A stretch of 16,967 nt of DNA from Gammaproteobacteria bacterium. GTDB lineage: Bacteria; Pseudomonadota; Gammaproteobacteria; GRL18. Numbering within the stretch: position 1 is the first letter of the stretch; every line of letters starts with the position of its first letter. Where the stretch lies: contig JALTKC010000303.1 in the NCBI GenBank assembly GCA_027076245.1, forward strand, positions 1-16,967, written 5' to 3'. Made by a program: the position numbers and the translations under genes. Of this stretch, positions 1 to 7,991 are shown in pieces. The notes below the pieces were generated by a model, which was not told the DNA's origin, did not search any database, and was given only the letters and a program-made list of their open reading frames with translations.

Positions 1-269
1 GCATTAACTATAAAGATGAGCTGGCTGATGCCCGGCAATGGCTGGCTTCCCGTGGTAACCCCTATGTGAAAAGCGCTTTTGATAAAGAGGGTCTGTTGGG
101 TATAGACTGGGGCGTTTACGGGGTACCTGAAACCTTTGTCATCGATCAGCAGGGACATATCCGCTACAAACATACTGGTCCGGTATCGGCCAGTGACCTG
201 GAAAATATTATTATCCCCTGTGTTGAAAGTCTAAAAACAGGAAAGGAAGCCCATTGTGAAAAACCATAA
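1..269 (+). CDS. ccmG: Thiol:disulfide interchange protein CcmG/DsbE, C-terminal part (5' truncated)
   Basis: Only the last 88 or so codons are present; the reading frame is open from base 3 and runs off the left edge, so the thioredoxin CXXC site lies outside the window. The visible part carries the end of a thioredoxin fold: a segment reading GVYGVPETFVID, with the cis-proline of thioredoxins (V-P-E-T), then the beta hairpin QQGHIRYKHTGP typical of CcmG/DsbE. CcmG is a membrane-anchored periplasmic reductase that keeps apocytochrome c and CcmH thiols reduced before haem attachment. Its stop codon overlaps the ccmH start by 14 bases, showing one transcript. The family call rests on this C-terminal signature plus the ccmH and ccmI neighbours and is quite secure. 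Confidence 0.9.
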   Translation, partial: INYKDELADARQWLASRGNPYVKSAFDKEGLLGIDWGVYGVPETFVIDQQGHIRYKHTGPVSASDLENIIIPCVESLKTGKEAHCEKP

Positions 270-741
270 ACACTTTTTGCTGTTGCTGCTTTTCTGTCTG
301 CTGCCGGTACTGGCCATAGCCGGTCCTAAGGGAGCGCCCAAACCCCCGATTGTGTTTGATGATCCGCAGGTGGAGCAGGACTATCAGGAACTGGCAGAAG
401 AACTGCGCTGTCTGGTGTGTCAGAACCAGAACCTGATTGACTCCAATGCCGATCTGGCCGATGACCTGCGCCGGGAAGTGGCTAAAATGCTCAAGCAGGG
501 TAAGAACAAGGAACAGGTAACCGAGTTTATGGTGAACCGCTACGGTGATTTTGTGCTGTATAATCCCCCGGTTAAATCCACCACCTGGTTATTATGGGGC
601 GGCCCCTTTGTACTGATGTTTGTGGGAGTCTTTGTGTTACTGAAAAAAATCAGAGCCAATAAAGAAGAAAGTCAGACAGACAGTGCTGATTTATCTGATG
701 AAGAAAAACAGAAACTGCAGGATATATTAAAAAACCAGTGA
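256..741 (+). CDS. ccmH: Cytochrome c maturation protein CcmH (short form)
   Basis: The 161-residue protein has a signal peptide or anchor at about residues 5-22, then the CcmH thioredoxin-like domain with the redox motif LRCLVCQNQ at residues 50-58 (Cys52 and Cys55), followed by a membrane segment at about 110-131 and a charged cytoplasmic tail. CcmH reduces or holds the CXXCH thiols of apocytochrome c in the periplasm as part of the haem lyase complex with CcmF and CcmI. Its length matches the stand-alone CcmH of bacteria where CcmI is separate, unlike the fused E. coli protein. A GTG start is used, 14 bases inside ccmG, preceded by AGGAAAGGAAG as ribosome binding site. The ccmG-ccmH-ccmI order is standard. 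Confidence 0.95.
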   Translation: MKNHKHFLLLLLFCLLPVLAIAGPKGAPKPPIVFDDPQVEQDYQELAEELRCLVCQNQNLIDSNADLADDLRREVAKMLKQGKNKEQVTEFMVNRYGDFVLYNPPVKSTTWLLWGGPFVLMFVGVFVLLKKIRANKEESQTDSADLSDEEKQKLQDILKNQ

Positions 742-812
742 GTCCTAATCACAGTCACGGTCAAATATGCTCTGTAGTTACAATCAAGTATTAATTTAAG
801 GTAAAAACAATT

Positions 813-2279
813 ATGTGGATTTTATGGACGGTTTGCGCAGTACTGCTGGTGATTGCTGTGGTGATCCTGAGCAGACCTCTGTTCCGGAAATATTCAGAAG
901 CCGAGCTGGCGCAGAAGCAGGAACTGGCTAATCGACGTAAAAAGCTCAATATTGAACTGTATGAGCAGAAAAAAGCCCAGATAGAGCAGGATTTTGCCAA
1001 TGGTCTTCTGGATGAAGAGGCCCGAATTGAAGCCAGGAATGAGGTGGAGCATAGTCTTCTGCATGATGCCTCGGTGGCTCATGATACCGAACTGGTGCAG
1101 ATTGACAACGGTATGGCTAGAAAGCTGGTTCTGAGTTTTCTGATTTTTATTCCCGTTTTTGCCATTATCACCTACACATTTATCAAGCCTGATAATCTGG
1201 AAGCCATTGTTATGAATCAGGCTCCGGCCAGCATGCCCGGCGGTCAGAAAAAAGTCCCGGATATTGGGGCAATGGTGGCATCGCTGGAAAACAAACTGAA
1301 GGAGGATTCAGATAATATTCAGGGCTGGACTATGCTGGGCCGTTCCTATGTAGTCATGAAACGCTACCCTGAGGCCGTTAATGCCTATCAGAAAGCACTG
1401 GAACTGACTATTAAAAAAGGTAAGATTGAAGGGCGCTCTGATCTGAAAATTGACCTCGTCGAAGTGTTATTACAGGTGGGCGGTGAGCCAAATTATGAAC
1501 AGGCCCGAACCTTACTGGCAGAACTGCTGGACAGCGATCCGGATAATGCGGATGCGCTCTGGTTTATGGGCTTTCTGGATTATCAGCAGGGCAATAAAGA
1601 GCAGACCATTCAACGCTGGAAACGATTACTCGCTATGCTGCCGGCAGAGGGTGAACAGGCCCAGATTGTCAGAAGCTATATGACCCAGGTGGTTAAAGAA
1701 CTGCCTGATAATAGTCAGTTAAAGGCCGAAGCTGAACAGTTACTGGCACAGGCATCCTCGTCGCAGCCGCAGGAACAAAAGCAGGCTCCTGTAGCTAAAG
1801 AAGGGGCACCCAAAGGCCCGGCACCAGGGCAGCAAATGACCGGCTCTAAAGAGGAACAGGCCTTTATTGCTTCCATGGTGGCTCGAGTTGAAGCCCGTGT
1901 TAAGGCGAACCCTCAGGATCTTAAAGGCTGGACGACTCTGGGTAAATCCTATGGAGTGCTGGGCCGCTATCAGGATTCTGCTATTGCCTACGGTAAAGCC
2001 GTTGCCATTGACAGCAGTGATGTTAACTTAATGATTAATTATGCCAATGCCGTTATTAAGGCAGATGATTCACAGCTGTATAACCAGGCTCGTGATTTCT
2101 TTAAGCAGATGCTGGATAAAAATCCTGATAATGTGGATGCCCTGTTCCTGTCCGGCCTTATGGCTCGTGCGGCGGGAGATAAAATAGCTGCTAAACAGTA
2201 CTGGCAGACACTCCTGCCCTTATTACCAGCAGACAGTCCTGCTGCCCTGAATGTAGAAAAATATCTGCAGGAGTTGTAG
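813..2279 (+). CDS. ccmI: Cytochrome c biogenesis protein CcmI with duplicated TPR module
   Basis: The 488-residue protein has the CcmI layout: a first membrane helix (residues 2-21), a charged, probably coiled-coil cytoplasmic loop (about 25-100), a second helix (about 104-123) and a periplasmic TPR region. CcmI captures the C-terminus of apocytochrome c and presents it to the haem lyase. The TPR part is present twice. Module A (about 149-297) and module B (about 345-488) each start with a helix followed by GWTxLGxSY at 171 and 372, continue with YxxAxxAYxKA-type repeats, and end with a WxxLLxxLP-like segment. A Pro/Ala/Gln-rich linker (about 311-342) separates them. Most CcmI proteins carry one such module. 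The start is the ATG after AAGGTAAAAACAATT, 71 bases after ccmH. No clear terminator follows, so read-through toward nap is possible. Confidence 0.92.
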   Translation: MWILWTVCAVLLVIAVVILSRPLFRKYSEAELAQKQELANRRKKLNIELYEQKKAQIEQDFANGLLDEEARIEARNEVEHSLLHDASVAHDTELVQIDNGMARKLVLSFLIFIPVFAIITYTFIKPDNLEAIVMNQAPASMPGGQKKVPDIGAMVASLENKLKEDSDNIQGWTMLGRSYVVMKRYPEAVNAYQKALELTIKKGKIEGRSDLKIDLVEVLLQVGGEPNYEQARTLLAELLDSDPDNADALWFMGFLDYQQGNKEQTIQRWKRLLAMLPAEGEQAQIVRSYMTQVVKELPDNSQLKAEAEQLLAQASSSQPQEQKQAPVAKEGAPKGPAPGQQMTGSKEEQAFIASMVARVEARVKANPQDLKGWTTLGKSYGVLGRYQDSAIAYGKAVAIDSSDVNLMINYANAVIKADDSQLYNQARDFFKQMLDKNPDNVDALFLSGLMARAAGDKIAAKQYWQTLLPLLPADSPAALNVEKYLQEL

Positions 2280-2370
2280 AGACCTTTTAAACATAAGGCA
2301 TCCCCTTGCTTTTGTCTGTTCCTGTTCCTGTGCGCCTGCATGGGGACATATGTTTTCCCTTCAATACCTT

Positions 2371-2396
2371 AGTAATTCTCTAAATTATTAATTACT
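2371..2396. repeat. Short AT-rich inverted repeat upstream of napF
   Basis: AGTAATT (2371-2377) and AATTACT (2390-2396) are perfect inverted arms around a 12-base AT spacer, just upstream of the FNR-type box. It could be an upstream activator site for the nap promoter or chance in AT-rich DNA. A NarL/NarP-like heptamer TACTTAT lies at 2393-2399, but the paired 7-2-7 arrangement is not present. Confidence 0.3.
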
Positions 2397-2414
2397 TATA
2401 AACTGTAAGGTCTC

Positions 2415-2428
2415 TTGATTTAGGTCAA
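2415..2428 (+). promoter_or_regulatory. FNR/ANR box controlling napF operon
   Basis: The 14-mer TTGATTTAGGTCAA fits the FNR/ANR consensus TTGAT-N4-RTCAA. Its centre (2421.5) is 41.5 bases upstream of a start site predicted from a -10 element TAACTT at 2451-2456 (start near 2463), the classical class II activator position. It is the only good match in the ccmI-napF gap, and nap operons are commonly FNR-dependent, so oxygen-responsive activation is likely. The transcription start itself is inferred. Confidence 0.72.
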
Positions 2429-2450
2429 GGCTCTTATGACCCGTTAGAGT

Positions 2451-2456
2451 TAACTT
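2451..2456 (+). promoter_or_regulatory. Predicted -10 element of the nap operon
   Basis: TAACTT keeps the TA...T core of the sigma-70 -10 hexamer and stands at the spacing from the FNR/ANR box expected for a class II promoter, where the -35 element is usually poor or absent. It would give a leader of about 32 bases before the napF ATG. Confidence 0.45.
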
Positions 2457-2494
2457 ATTCTGGACGTTTTAATCAGGGAATACAGTATTCTTCG

Positions 2495-3103
2495 ATGGCT
2501 GAAATAACCCGTATGCAATTTCTTCGCGGCGATCTCAAAGGAAAAAAAACGCCTTTTCGTCCGCCATGGGCCATCCCTGAACATTATTTTGTCGATTTTT
2601 GCACACGTTGTGACCAGTGCATAGAAGCCTGCTTTGATGAACTCATTGTCCGGGGGCGGGGCGGTTATCCGCAAATGGATTTTAATCGGGGCGGTTGTGA
2701 CTTCTGTGAAGACTGTCTGAACGTATGTGAAGCTGGAGCTCTAAAAAAATTACCGCAAAAATTACTGCTTAGTGGTGATTTACCAGCTAATAAAAACAAT
2801 TCTAATAAAAGAGAGGCGCTTTCTGAACCCACTGATGAGGCCGGTTCAGAATCTTTCCTCCCTCCCTGGTATATAAAAGCCAGTATTGACCTGAACAACT
2901 GTCTTTCAATGAATGCAACGATTTGCCGTTCCTGCGGTGAGTCCTGTGATGATGAGGCGATCAAATTTAATCTTAAACTCGGTGGTATCGCCGAACCAGT
3001 ACTGAATACAGCAAGCTGCACCGGCTGTGGTGCCTGCTTATCTGTCTGTCCGGTTCAGGCTGTAAAACTCAGTACCGTATCAATAAATGAAGCCGTTGCA
3101 TGA
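2495..3103 (+). CDS. napF: Ferredoxin-type protein NapF
   Basis: The 202-residue cytoplasmic protein has four Fe-S cysteine clusters: C36/C39/C42/C46, C68/C71/C74/C78, C136/C144/C147/C151 and C175/C178/C181/C185 (CTGCGACLSVCP, the classic 4Fe-4S motif). No signal peptide or membrane helix is seen. NapF proteins interact with NapA in the cytoplasm and help load or mature its Fe-S centre before Tat export. It is somewhat longer than the E. coli protein because of a polar insert (about residues 94-122) between clusters two and three. It is first in the operon. The ATG has only a weak ribosome binding site (CAGGGAA, about 14 bases upstream), so translation may be modest. Confidence 0.93.
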   Translation: MAEITRMQFLRGDLKGKKTPFRPPWAIPEHYFVDFCTRCDQCIEACFDELIVRGRGGYPQMDFNRGGCDFCEDCLNVCEAGALKKLPQKLLLSGDLPANKNNSNKREALSEPTDEAGSESFLPPWYIKASIDLNNCLSMNATICRSCGESCDDEAIKFNLKLGGIAEPVLNTASCTGCGACLSVCPVQAVKLSTVSINEAVA

Positions 3104-3190
3104 GCCTGATCAATGCCATGCTAACGTTTATGATCTATTATCAGTTCTAAGTATGTTAACAGGACTGATTCATTCAGGAAGTTAGGTAAT

Positions 3191-3448
3191 ATGAATATCT
3201 GTAGTGTAATTGTAAGTGTAAAGCCTGAAAATGCTCCTAAAATCAGCGATCTGCTTAATGAAATGGCTGGTGTCGATGTGTTTGGCGGAGTACAGGAAGG
3301 CAAGCTTATTGCCACATTGGAAGATGAAGGCGAAAAAGCACTGGCTGATAAAATGGCAGCCATAAATGACATCAAGGGCGTTATTGATGTTGCTATGATT
3401 TATCATCAAGAAGAAGACGACACAGCGATGGAAGAGGAGATCGTATAG
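3191..3448 (+). CDS. napD: NapA signal-peptide chaperone NapD
   Basis: The 85-residue protein has the NapD pattern: N-terminal strand MNICSVIVSV, a helix, the GVDVFGGVQEGKLIATLE segment, and the closing DIKGVIDVAMIYH strand of the ferredoxin-like fold, followed by an acidic tail. NapD binds the twin-arginine signal peptide of NapA and delays export until the molybdenum cofactor is inserted. It is preceded by AGGAAGTTAGGTAAT. Its TAG stop overlaps the napA GTG start by one base, consistent with translational coupling of chaperone and client. Confidence 0.95.
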   Translation: MNICSVIVSVKPENAPKISDLLNEMAGVDVFGGVQEGKLIATLEDEGEKALADKMAAINDIKGVIDVAMIYHQEEDDTAMEEEIV

Positions 3449-5976
3449 TGAGTATAACAAGGCGTGATTTTATAAAAAGTAACGCAGCCGTTGCAGCCGC
3501 ATCAGTAGCAGGTGTTACCTTACCCGTTAGTGTTACCAAGGCAGCCGAAGCGGCTGATGATGGTATCCGCTGGGATAAGGCAGCCTGTCGTTTTTGCGGT
3601 ACCGGCTGTAGTGTTCTGGTGGGTACTAAGGATGGCCGTATGGTGGCAAACCAGGGTGATCCCGATGCACCGGTAAACAAGGGACTTAACTGTATTAAAG
3701 GTTACTTCCTGACCAAGATTATGTACGGTAAAGACCGTCTGACCAAACCGCTGCTGCGTAAGAAAAACGGCAAGTTTGACAAAAACGGTGACTTTACTGA
3801 AGTATCCTGGGATGAAGCCTTTGATATTATGGCTGAAAAGTGGAAGGCTGCCTTAAAAGAGAAAGGGCCGACTGCTGTGGGTATGTTCGGTTCCGGTCAG
3901 TGGACGGTCTGGGAAGGTTATGCGGCTTCCAAAATGATTAAAGCCGGTTTCCGTTCCAATAACCTGGATCCTAACGCCCGTCATTGTATGGCCTCTGCTG
4001 TGGGTGCATTTATGCGTGGTTTCGGTATTGATGAGCCTATGGGTTGTTATGATGACCTGGAACACGCGGATGCCTTTGTGCTCTGGGGTTCCAATATGGC
4101 AGAAATGCACCCGATTCTGTGGTCGCGTATTACTGATACCCGTCTGACCAAAAAAGGCTGTGAAGTCCATGTGCTTTCTACCTTTAAACATCGTTCGTTT
4201 GAACTGGCCGATAATGGTATGGTGTTTAAACCACAAACTGACCTGGCCATACTAAACTATATCGCCAATTACATTATTGAAAACAAGGCCTATGATGAAG
4301 CCTTTATCAAGGAACATGTGGCCTTCCATAAAGTAACCGAAGACATTGGTTATGGCCTGCGCCCAACCGATCCGCGTGAGAAGAAAGCCAAAAACTCAGG
4401 TGTCGGCAAGCACCCGGCTATTACTTTTGAAGAATATGCGGCATCGGTTAAGCCTTATACCCTTGAAAAAGCCAGCAAAATGTCCGGTGTCCCCAAGGAC
4501 AAGCTGTTAAAACTGGCTAAACTGTATGCCGATCCAGACAAGAAGATCACTTCTTTATGGACTATGGGCTTTAACCAGCATACCCGCGGTGTCTGGGTCA
4601 ATGGTCTGTGCTATAACGTACATCTGTTAACCGGCAAGATTTCCAAGCCCGGCAGTGGTCCATTCTCTCTGACGGGTCAGCCTTCTGCCTGTGGTACAGC
4701 GCGTGAAGTCGGTACCTTTGCCCATCGTCTGCCTGCCGATCTGGTGGTCAAGAAGAAAGCGCATCGTGATACCGCAGAAAAAATCTGGAAACTGCCTGAA
4801 GGCACCATTAATCCCAAGCCCGGTTACCATGCGGTATTGCAGAACCGGATGCTGAAAGATGGTAAGCTTAATGCCTACTGGGTTCAGTGTACCAATAATG
4901 CCCAGGCTGCGGCGAACTTCAATGAAGAAACCTGGCCGGGTTATCGTAATCCCAAAAACTTCATTACCGTGTCTGACCCTTACCCAACGGTAACCGCAAT
5001 GGCAGCTGATTTAATTCTGCCAACGGCCATGTGGGTTGAAAAAGAAGGTGCTTATGGTAACGCCGAACGTCGTACCCAGTTCTGGCGTCAGCAGGTCGAT
5101 GCACCTGGAGAAGCCAAATCTGACTTATGGCAGACCATGGAATTTACCAAGCGCTTCAAGATGTCTGAAGTATGGCCTGAAGAACTGCTGGCCAAGATGC
5201 CTGAATACAAAGACAAGACCATGTACGAAGTACTGTATGAAAATGGTCAGGTCAACAAGTATCCCAAGCAGGAAGTCACAGACGGCAATGGTAATGTCTA
5301 TAAAAATGCGGAAATGGAACACTTTGGGTTCTATGTCCAGAAAGGTCTGTTTGAAGAGTATGCTTCCTTTGGCCGCGGTCATGCCCATGATCTGGCGCCA
5401 TTTGATATGTACCATAAAGCACGTGGTTTACGCTGGCCTGTGGTGGACGGCAAGGAAACCTTATGGCGCTTCCGTGAAGGCTATGACCCTTATGTAGCCA
5501 AGTGGAATCCGGACGGCAAGAAAGGTGATGTGTTCTTCTATGGTAACAAGAAGAAAAACGGCGGTAAGGCTAAAATCATTACCGCACCTTATGAGCCGCC
5601 AGCAGAAAGTCCAGATGATGAGTTTGATCTGTGGCTGGCCACCGGTCGTGTACTGGAACACTGGCACTCTGGTTCTATGACTCGTCGGGTACCTGAACTG
5701 TATCGTGCAGTACCGGAAGCCGTTATCTATATGAACAAAAAGGATGCCAAGAAACGCAAACTGCGTAATGGCGCCAAGGCCAAGCTAATGACCCGTCGTG
5801 GTGAGATCTATGCCCGTATTGAAACCAAAGGCCGGAACAAGCCACCCGAAGGGCTGGTCTTTGTCCCCTGGTTTGATGCAGGCCGTTTGATCAACAAGGC
5901 GACACTGGATGCAACGGATCCGCTTTCTAAAGAAACCGATTACAAGAAATGTGCCTGTAAGGTTATGAAAGCTTAA
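3448..5976 (+). CDS. napA: Periplasmic nitrate reductase catalytic subunit NapA
   Basis: NapA reduces nitrate to nitrite in the periplasm using a bis-MGD molybdenum cofactor and one 4Fe-4S cluster. The 842-residue product starts with a Tat signal (TRRDFIK at 4-10, then an alanine-rich hydrophobic stretch, likely cut near residue 34). The cluster motif is C47-x2-C50-x3-C54 with C82 in NCIKGYF, where the lysine after it is the conserved electron-relay residue. The molybdenum ligand is C180 in DPNARHCMAS, the Nap-type Cys ligand. The C-terminus ends in the typical DYKKCACKV. Length matches the family. The start is GTG, overlapping the napD stop, with GAGGAG upstream inside napD. It is the central gene of a napFDAGHBC operon. 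No defect is seen. Confidence 0.98.
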   Translation: MSITRRDFIKSNAAVAAASVAGVTLPVSVTKAAEAADDGIRWDKAACRFCGTGCSVLVGTKDGRMVANQGDPDAPVNKGLNCIKGYFLTKIMYGKDRLTKPLLRKKNGKFDKNGDFTEVSWDEAFDIMAEKWKAALKEKGPTAVGMFGSGQWTVWEGYAASKMIKAGFRSNNLDPNARHCMASAVGAFMRGFGIDEPMGCYDDLEHADAFVLWGSNMAEMHPILWSRITDTRLTKKGCEVHVLSTFKHRSFELADNGMVFKPQTDLAILNYIANYIIENKAYDEAFIKEHVAFHKVTEDIGYGLRPTDPREKKAKNSGVGKHPAITFEEYAASVKPYTLEKASKMSGVPKDKLLKLAKLYADPDKKITSLWTMGFNQHTRGVWVNGLCYNVHLLTGKISKPGSGPFSLTGQPSACGTAREVGTFAHRLPADLVVKKKAHRDTAEKIWKLPEGTINPKPGYHAVLQNRMLKDGKLNAYWVQCTNNAQAAANFNEETWPGYRNPKNFITVSDPYPTVTAMAADLILPTAMWVEKEGAYGNAERRTQFWRQQVDAPGEAKSDLWQTMEFTKRFKMSEVWPEELLAKMPEYKDKTMYEVLYENGQVNKYPKQEVTDGNGNVYKNAEMEHFGFYVQKGLFEEYASFGRGHAHDLAPFDMYHKARGLRWPVVDGKETLWRFREGYDPYVAKWNPDGKKGDVFFYGNKKKNGGKAKIITAPYEPPAESPDDEFDLWLATGRVLEHWHSGSMTRRVPELYRAVPEAVIYMNKKDAKKRKLRNGAKAKLMTRRGEIYARIETKGRNKPPEGLVFVPWFDAGRLINKATLDATDPLSKETDYKKCACKVMKA

Positions 5977-6074
5977 TTGATGTGCCATTAGCTTAAATTA
6001 AAACGTAAACAATCTGTAACAGGAGAATTAAATACATAACTATTGCATGATTGGTGCATCTGTGGTGCATCAAC

Positions 6075-6102
6075 GGCTCAGTTTAAAACTTTAAACTGAG
6101 CC
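6075..6102 (+). repeat. Perfect 13-bp-arm palindrome in the napA-napG gap
   Basis: GGCTCAGTTTAAA (6075-6087) and TTTAAACTGAGCC (6090-6102) form a 13-base-pair hairpin with a two-base loop (four if the closing pair opens). It is not followed by a T-run (next bases are GGACTTTAAAAA), so it is not a standard terminator. It lies in a 175-base gap inside an operon that is otherwise tightly packed. Likely roles are mRNA 3'-end protection of napFDA, partial attenuation of napGHBC, or an operator. The T-rich run of a rho-independent terminator is absent. Confidence 0.75.
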
Positions 6103-6151
6103 GGACTTTAAAAACACAACCAGGTTTAAACAGTTAAAGAGGCGTTTTTAC

Positions 6152-7066
6152 ATGTCTGATAAGCAAAAGCGGGGGCTTTCTGTGTCATCAGAGGGGGAAA
6201 AGGCAGAACATAAGGCGGTGCTGAGCCGACGCAGGTTTATGGGGGATACCCTGAAAACAGCATGCGGCACAGCATTACTGGGGCTGGGGATGGGGACTTA
6301 TTCCCGTCAGGCTTCATCCTTTCCTGCCTGGACTATCCGGCCGCCGGGTGCATTGCCTGAGGAGGAATTCTCAGGCGCGTGTATCCGCTGCGGACTCTGT
6401 GTGCGGGACTGTCCCTACGATATGCTTAGACTGGCAGAGCTGGGGGAACAGGTCGCACTGGGTACTCCTTACTTTGTCGCCAGGGAAAAACCCTGTGAGA
6501 TGTGTGAAGACATTCCCTGTGCGGCGGCCTGTCCGACCAATGCGCTGAGCCATGAACTGAAAAAGATTGAAGATGCCCGAATGGGGCTGGCAGTCTTGAT
6601 CGATCAGGAAGAGTGTATTGCCTTTCAGGGGCTGCGCTGTGAGGTGTGTTTTAATGTCTGTCCGGTACAGGGCGATGCAATAACCATAGAAATGCAACCG
6701 AATCGTCGTTCAGGCAAACATGCGTTGTTTATACCGGTGGTTCATTCAGACGCCTGCACGGGCTGCGGCAAGTGCGAAAAGGCCTGTATTCTGGAAGAAG
6801 CCGCCATTAAGGTGTTACCCATCCATCTGGCCAAGGGTCTGCTGGGTACACACTATCGGCTGGGCTGGGAACAGAAGGAAAAGGCCGGGCATAGTCTGGT
6901 GAAACCGGATTTTGAACATCAGTATAATTTACCTGAAGGTGTGCGTTACGACTATAACCAGGGCGGGCTGGAACTGCCGCCTGAGGCAAAACTGGAGCAT
7001 GATACACCGTTTTCTTCTAACCCTCTGGACAGTTTGAAAAAACTGCAGAATCAGGAGAATAAATGA
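6152..7066 (+). CDS. napG: Ferredoxin-type quinol dehydrogenase component NapG
   Basis: The 304-residue MauM/NapG-type protein has a twin-arginine signal (LSRRRFMGD at about 24-32, then a glycine-rich hydrophobic stretch to about 48), so it is exported folded to the periplasm. Four 4Fe-4S motifs follow: C77/C80/C83/C87, C115/C118/C123/C127, C155/C163/C166/C170 and C202/C205/C208/C212. With NapH it passes electrons from quinol (menaquinol in enteric bacteria) toward NapAB. The N-terminus before the RR motif is long and charged. The start ATG has GAGG about ten bases upstream. It overlaps napH by four bases (ATGA), a translational coupling arrangement. It sits behind a 175-base gap holding a large hairpin, so its expression may be uncoupled from napA. 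Confidence 0.95.
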   Translation: MSDKQKRGLSVSSEGEKAEHKAVLSRRRFMGDTLKTACGTALLGLGMGTYSRQASSFPAWTIRPPGALPEEEFSGACIRCGLCVRDCPYDMLRLAELGEQVALGTPYFVAREKPCEMCEDIPCAAACPTNALSHELKKIEDARMGLAVLIDQEECIAFQGLRCEVCFNVCPVQGDAITIEMQPNRRSGKHALFIPVVHSDACTGCGKCEKACILEEAAIKVLPIHLAKGLLGTHYRLGWEQKEKAGHSLVKPDFEHQYNLPEGVRYDYNQGGLELPPEAKLEHDTPFSSNPLDSLKKLQNQENK

Positions 7067-7932
7067 TGCTTAAGTCCTCTGCACGGCATCAGGTGCCCGG
7101 TCAGCAGGCGGTTGAGAAAAAAGGCTGGTTGCGTGCCCATAAGTGGCTCATTCTGAGAAGAATAGTACAACTGGGCATACTGGCTTTATTTCTTGCAGGG
7201 CCTGTATTGGGTGTCTGGATAGTCAAAGGCAATCTGGCATCCAGTCTGACGCTGGAAGTTTTACCGTTGTCCGATCCCTATGTGATGTTACAGGGGCTGA
7301 TGGCGGGGCACTTTCCGACGACAGAAGGGCTGATTGGTGTTGCCATCGTGCTGGTGTTTTATGCACTGGTGGGCGGACGGGTTTATTGCTCCTGGGTTTG
7401 CCCGGTTAATATCGTAACCGATGCGGCAGCCTGGGTACGCAGGAAGCTTGGCATCAAGGTGTCGAGTCAGTTTTCCCGCAGCAGTCGTTACTGGCTGCTC
7501 GGACTGACCCTGGTACTGCCGTTTATCACCGGTGCCATTGTATGGGAACTCTTTAATCCTGTATCGTTAATGTTTCGCGGCATTATCTTTGGTATGGGAT
7601 GGGCCTGGATGGTGATCCTGGCAATCTTTTTGTTTGATATTTTTGTCAGTCAGAGAGGTTGGTGTGGTCATCTCTGTCCGGTAGGGGCTTTTTACAGCCT
7701 GTTGGGACAGAAAAGTCTGGTCAGAGTCAGCGCTTATAATCGTGAACAGTGTGATGACTGTAATGATTGTTTTGTTGTCTGTCCTGAACCCAAGGTTATC
7801 AGACCGGCATTAAAAGGCGCAGATAAGGGCATTGGCCCGCTCATTGATGAGGGCAACTGTACTAACTGTGGACGCTGTATTGATGTATGTGATGAAGATG
7901 TATTTAAATTTTCCAGTCGTTTTAAAGGCTAG
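7063..7932 (+). CDS. napH: Membrane ferredoxin-type quinol dehydrogenase NapH
   Basis: The 289-residue protein has about four membrane helices (roughly 35-52, 85-104, 143-160 and 173-193) and two cytoplasmic CXXXCP motifs typical of NapH/CcoG-like proteins, CSWVCP at 109-114 and CGHLCP at 201-206. The C-terminal domain carries two 4Fe-4S motifs, C230/C233/C236/C240 and C266/C269/C272/C276. NapH oxidises quinol in the inner membrane and partners with periplasmic NapG. The first of two adjacent ATG codons overlaps the napG stop; GGAG is 8 bases upstream. Length and motif order match the family. Confidence 0.95.
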   Translation: MMLKSSARHQVPGQQAVEKKGWLRAHKWLILRRIVQLGILALFLAGPVLGVWIVKGNLASSLTLEVLPLSDPYVMLQGLMAGHFPTTEGLIGVAIVLVFYALVGGRVYCSWVCPVNIVTDAAAWVRRKLGIKVSSQFSRSSRYWLLGLTLVLPFITGAIVWELFNPVSLMFRGIIFGMGWAWMVILAIFLFDIFVSQRGWCGHLCPVGAFYSLLGQKSLVRVSAYNREQCDDCNDCFVVCPEPKVIRPALKGADKGIGPLIDEGNCTNCGRCIDVCDEDVFKFSSRFKG

Positions 7933-7991
7933 CGATATAAAATGCAAAATGAGAATTTTTAAAAGTTCCAGATATTAAATGGAGAAACAAA

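Noticed and set aside
2295..2313. Rho-independent terminator after ccmI (AAGG...CCTT then TTTT)
   Set aside because: The stem is only four base pairs and the T-run is short and interrupted.
2316..2333. Threefold CTGTTC-like direct repeat after ccmI
   Set aside because: Only three six-base units with one changed; no array, partner motif or known site type.
5036..5497. 153-codon open frame inside napA, other frame
   Set aside because: It is a shadow of a highly conserved enzyme gene; the product is rich in Met, Lys and Arg and resembles nothing.
6046..6093. Fifteen-codon open frame starting ATGATTGGTGCA in the napA-napG gap
   Set aside because: The nearest ribosome binding-like sequence is about 20 bases away, the frame ends inside the hairpin, and there is no leader-peptide codon pattern.
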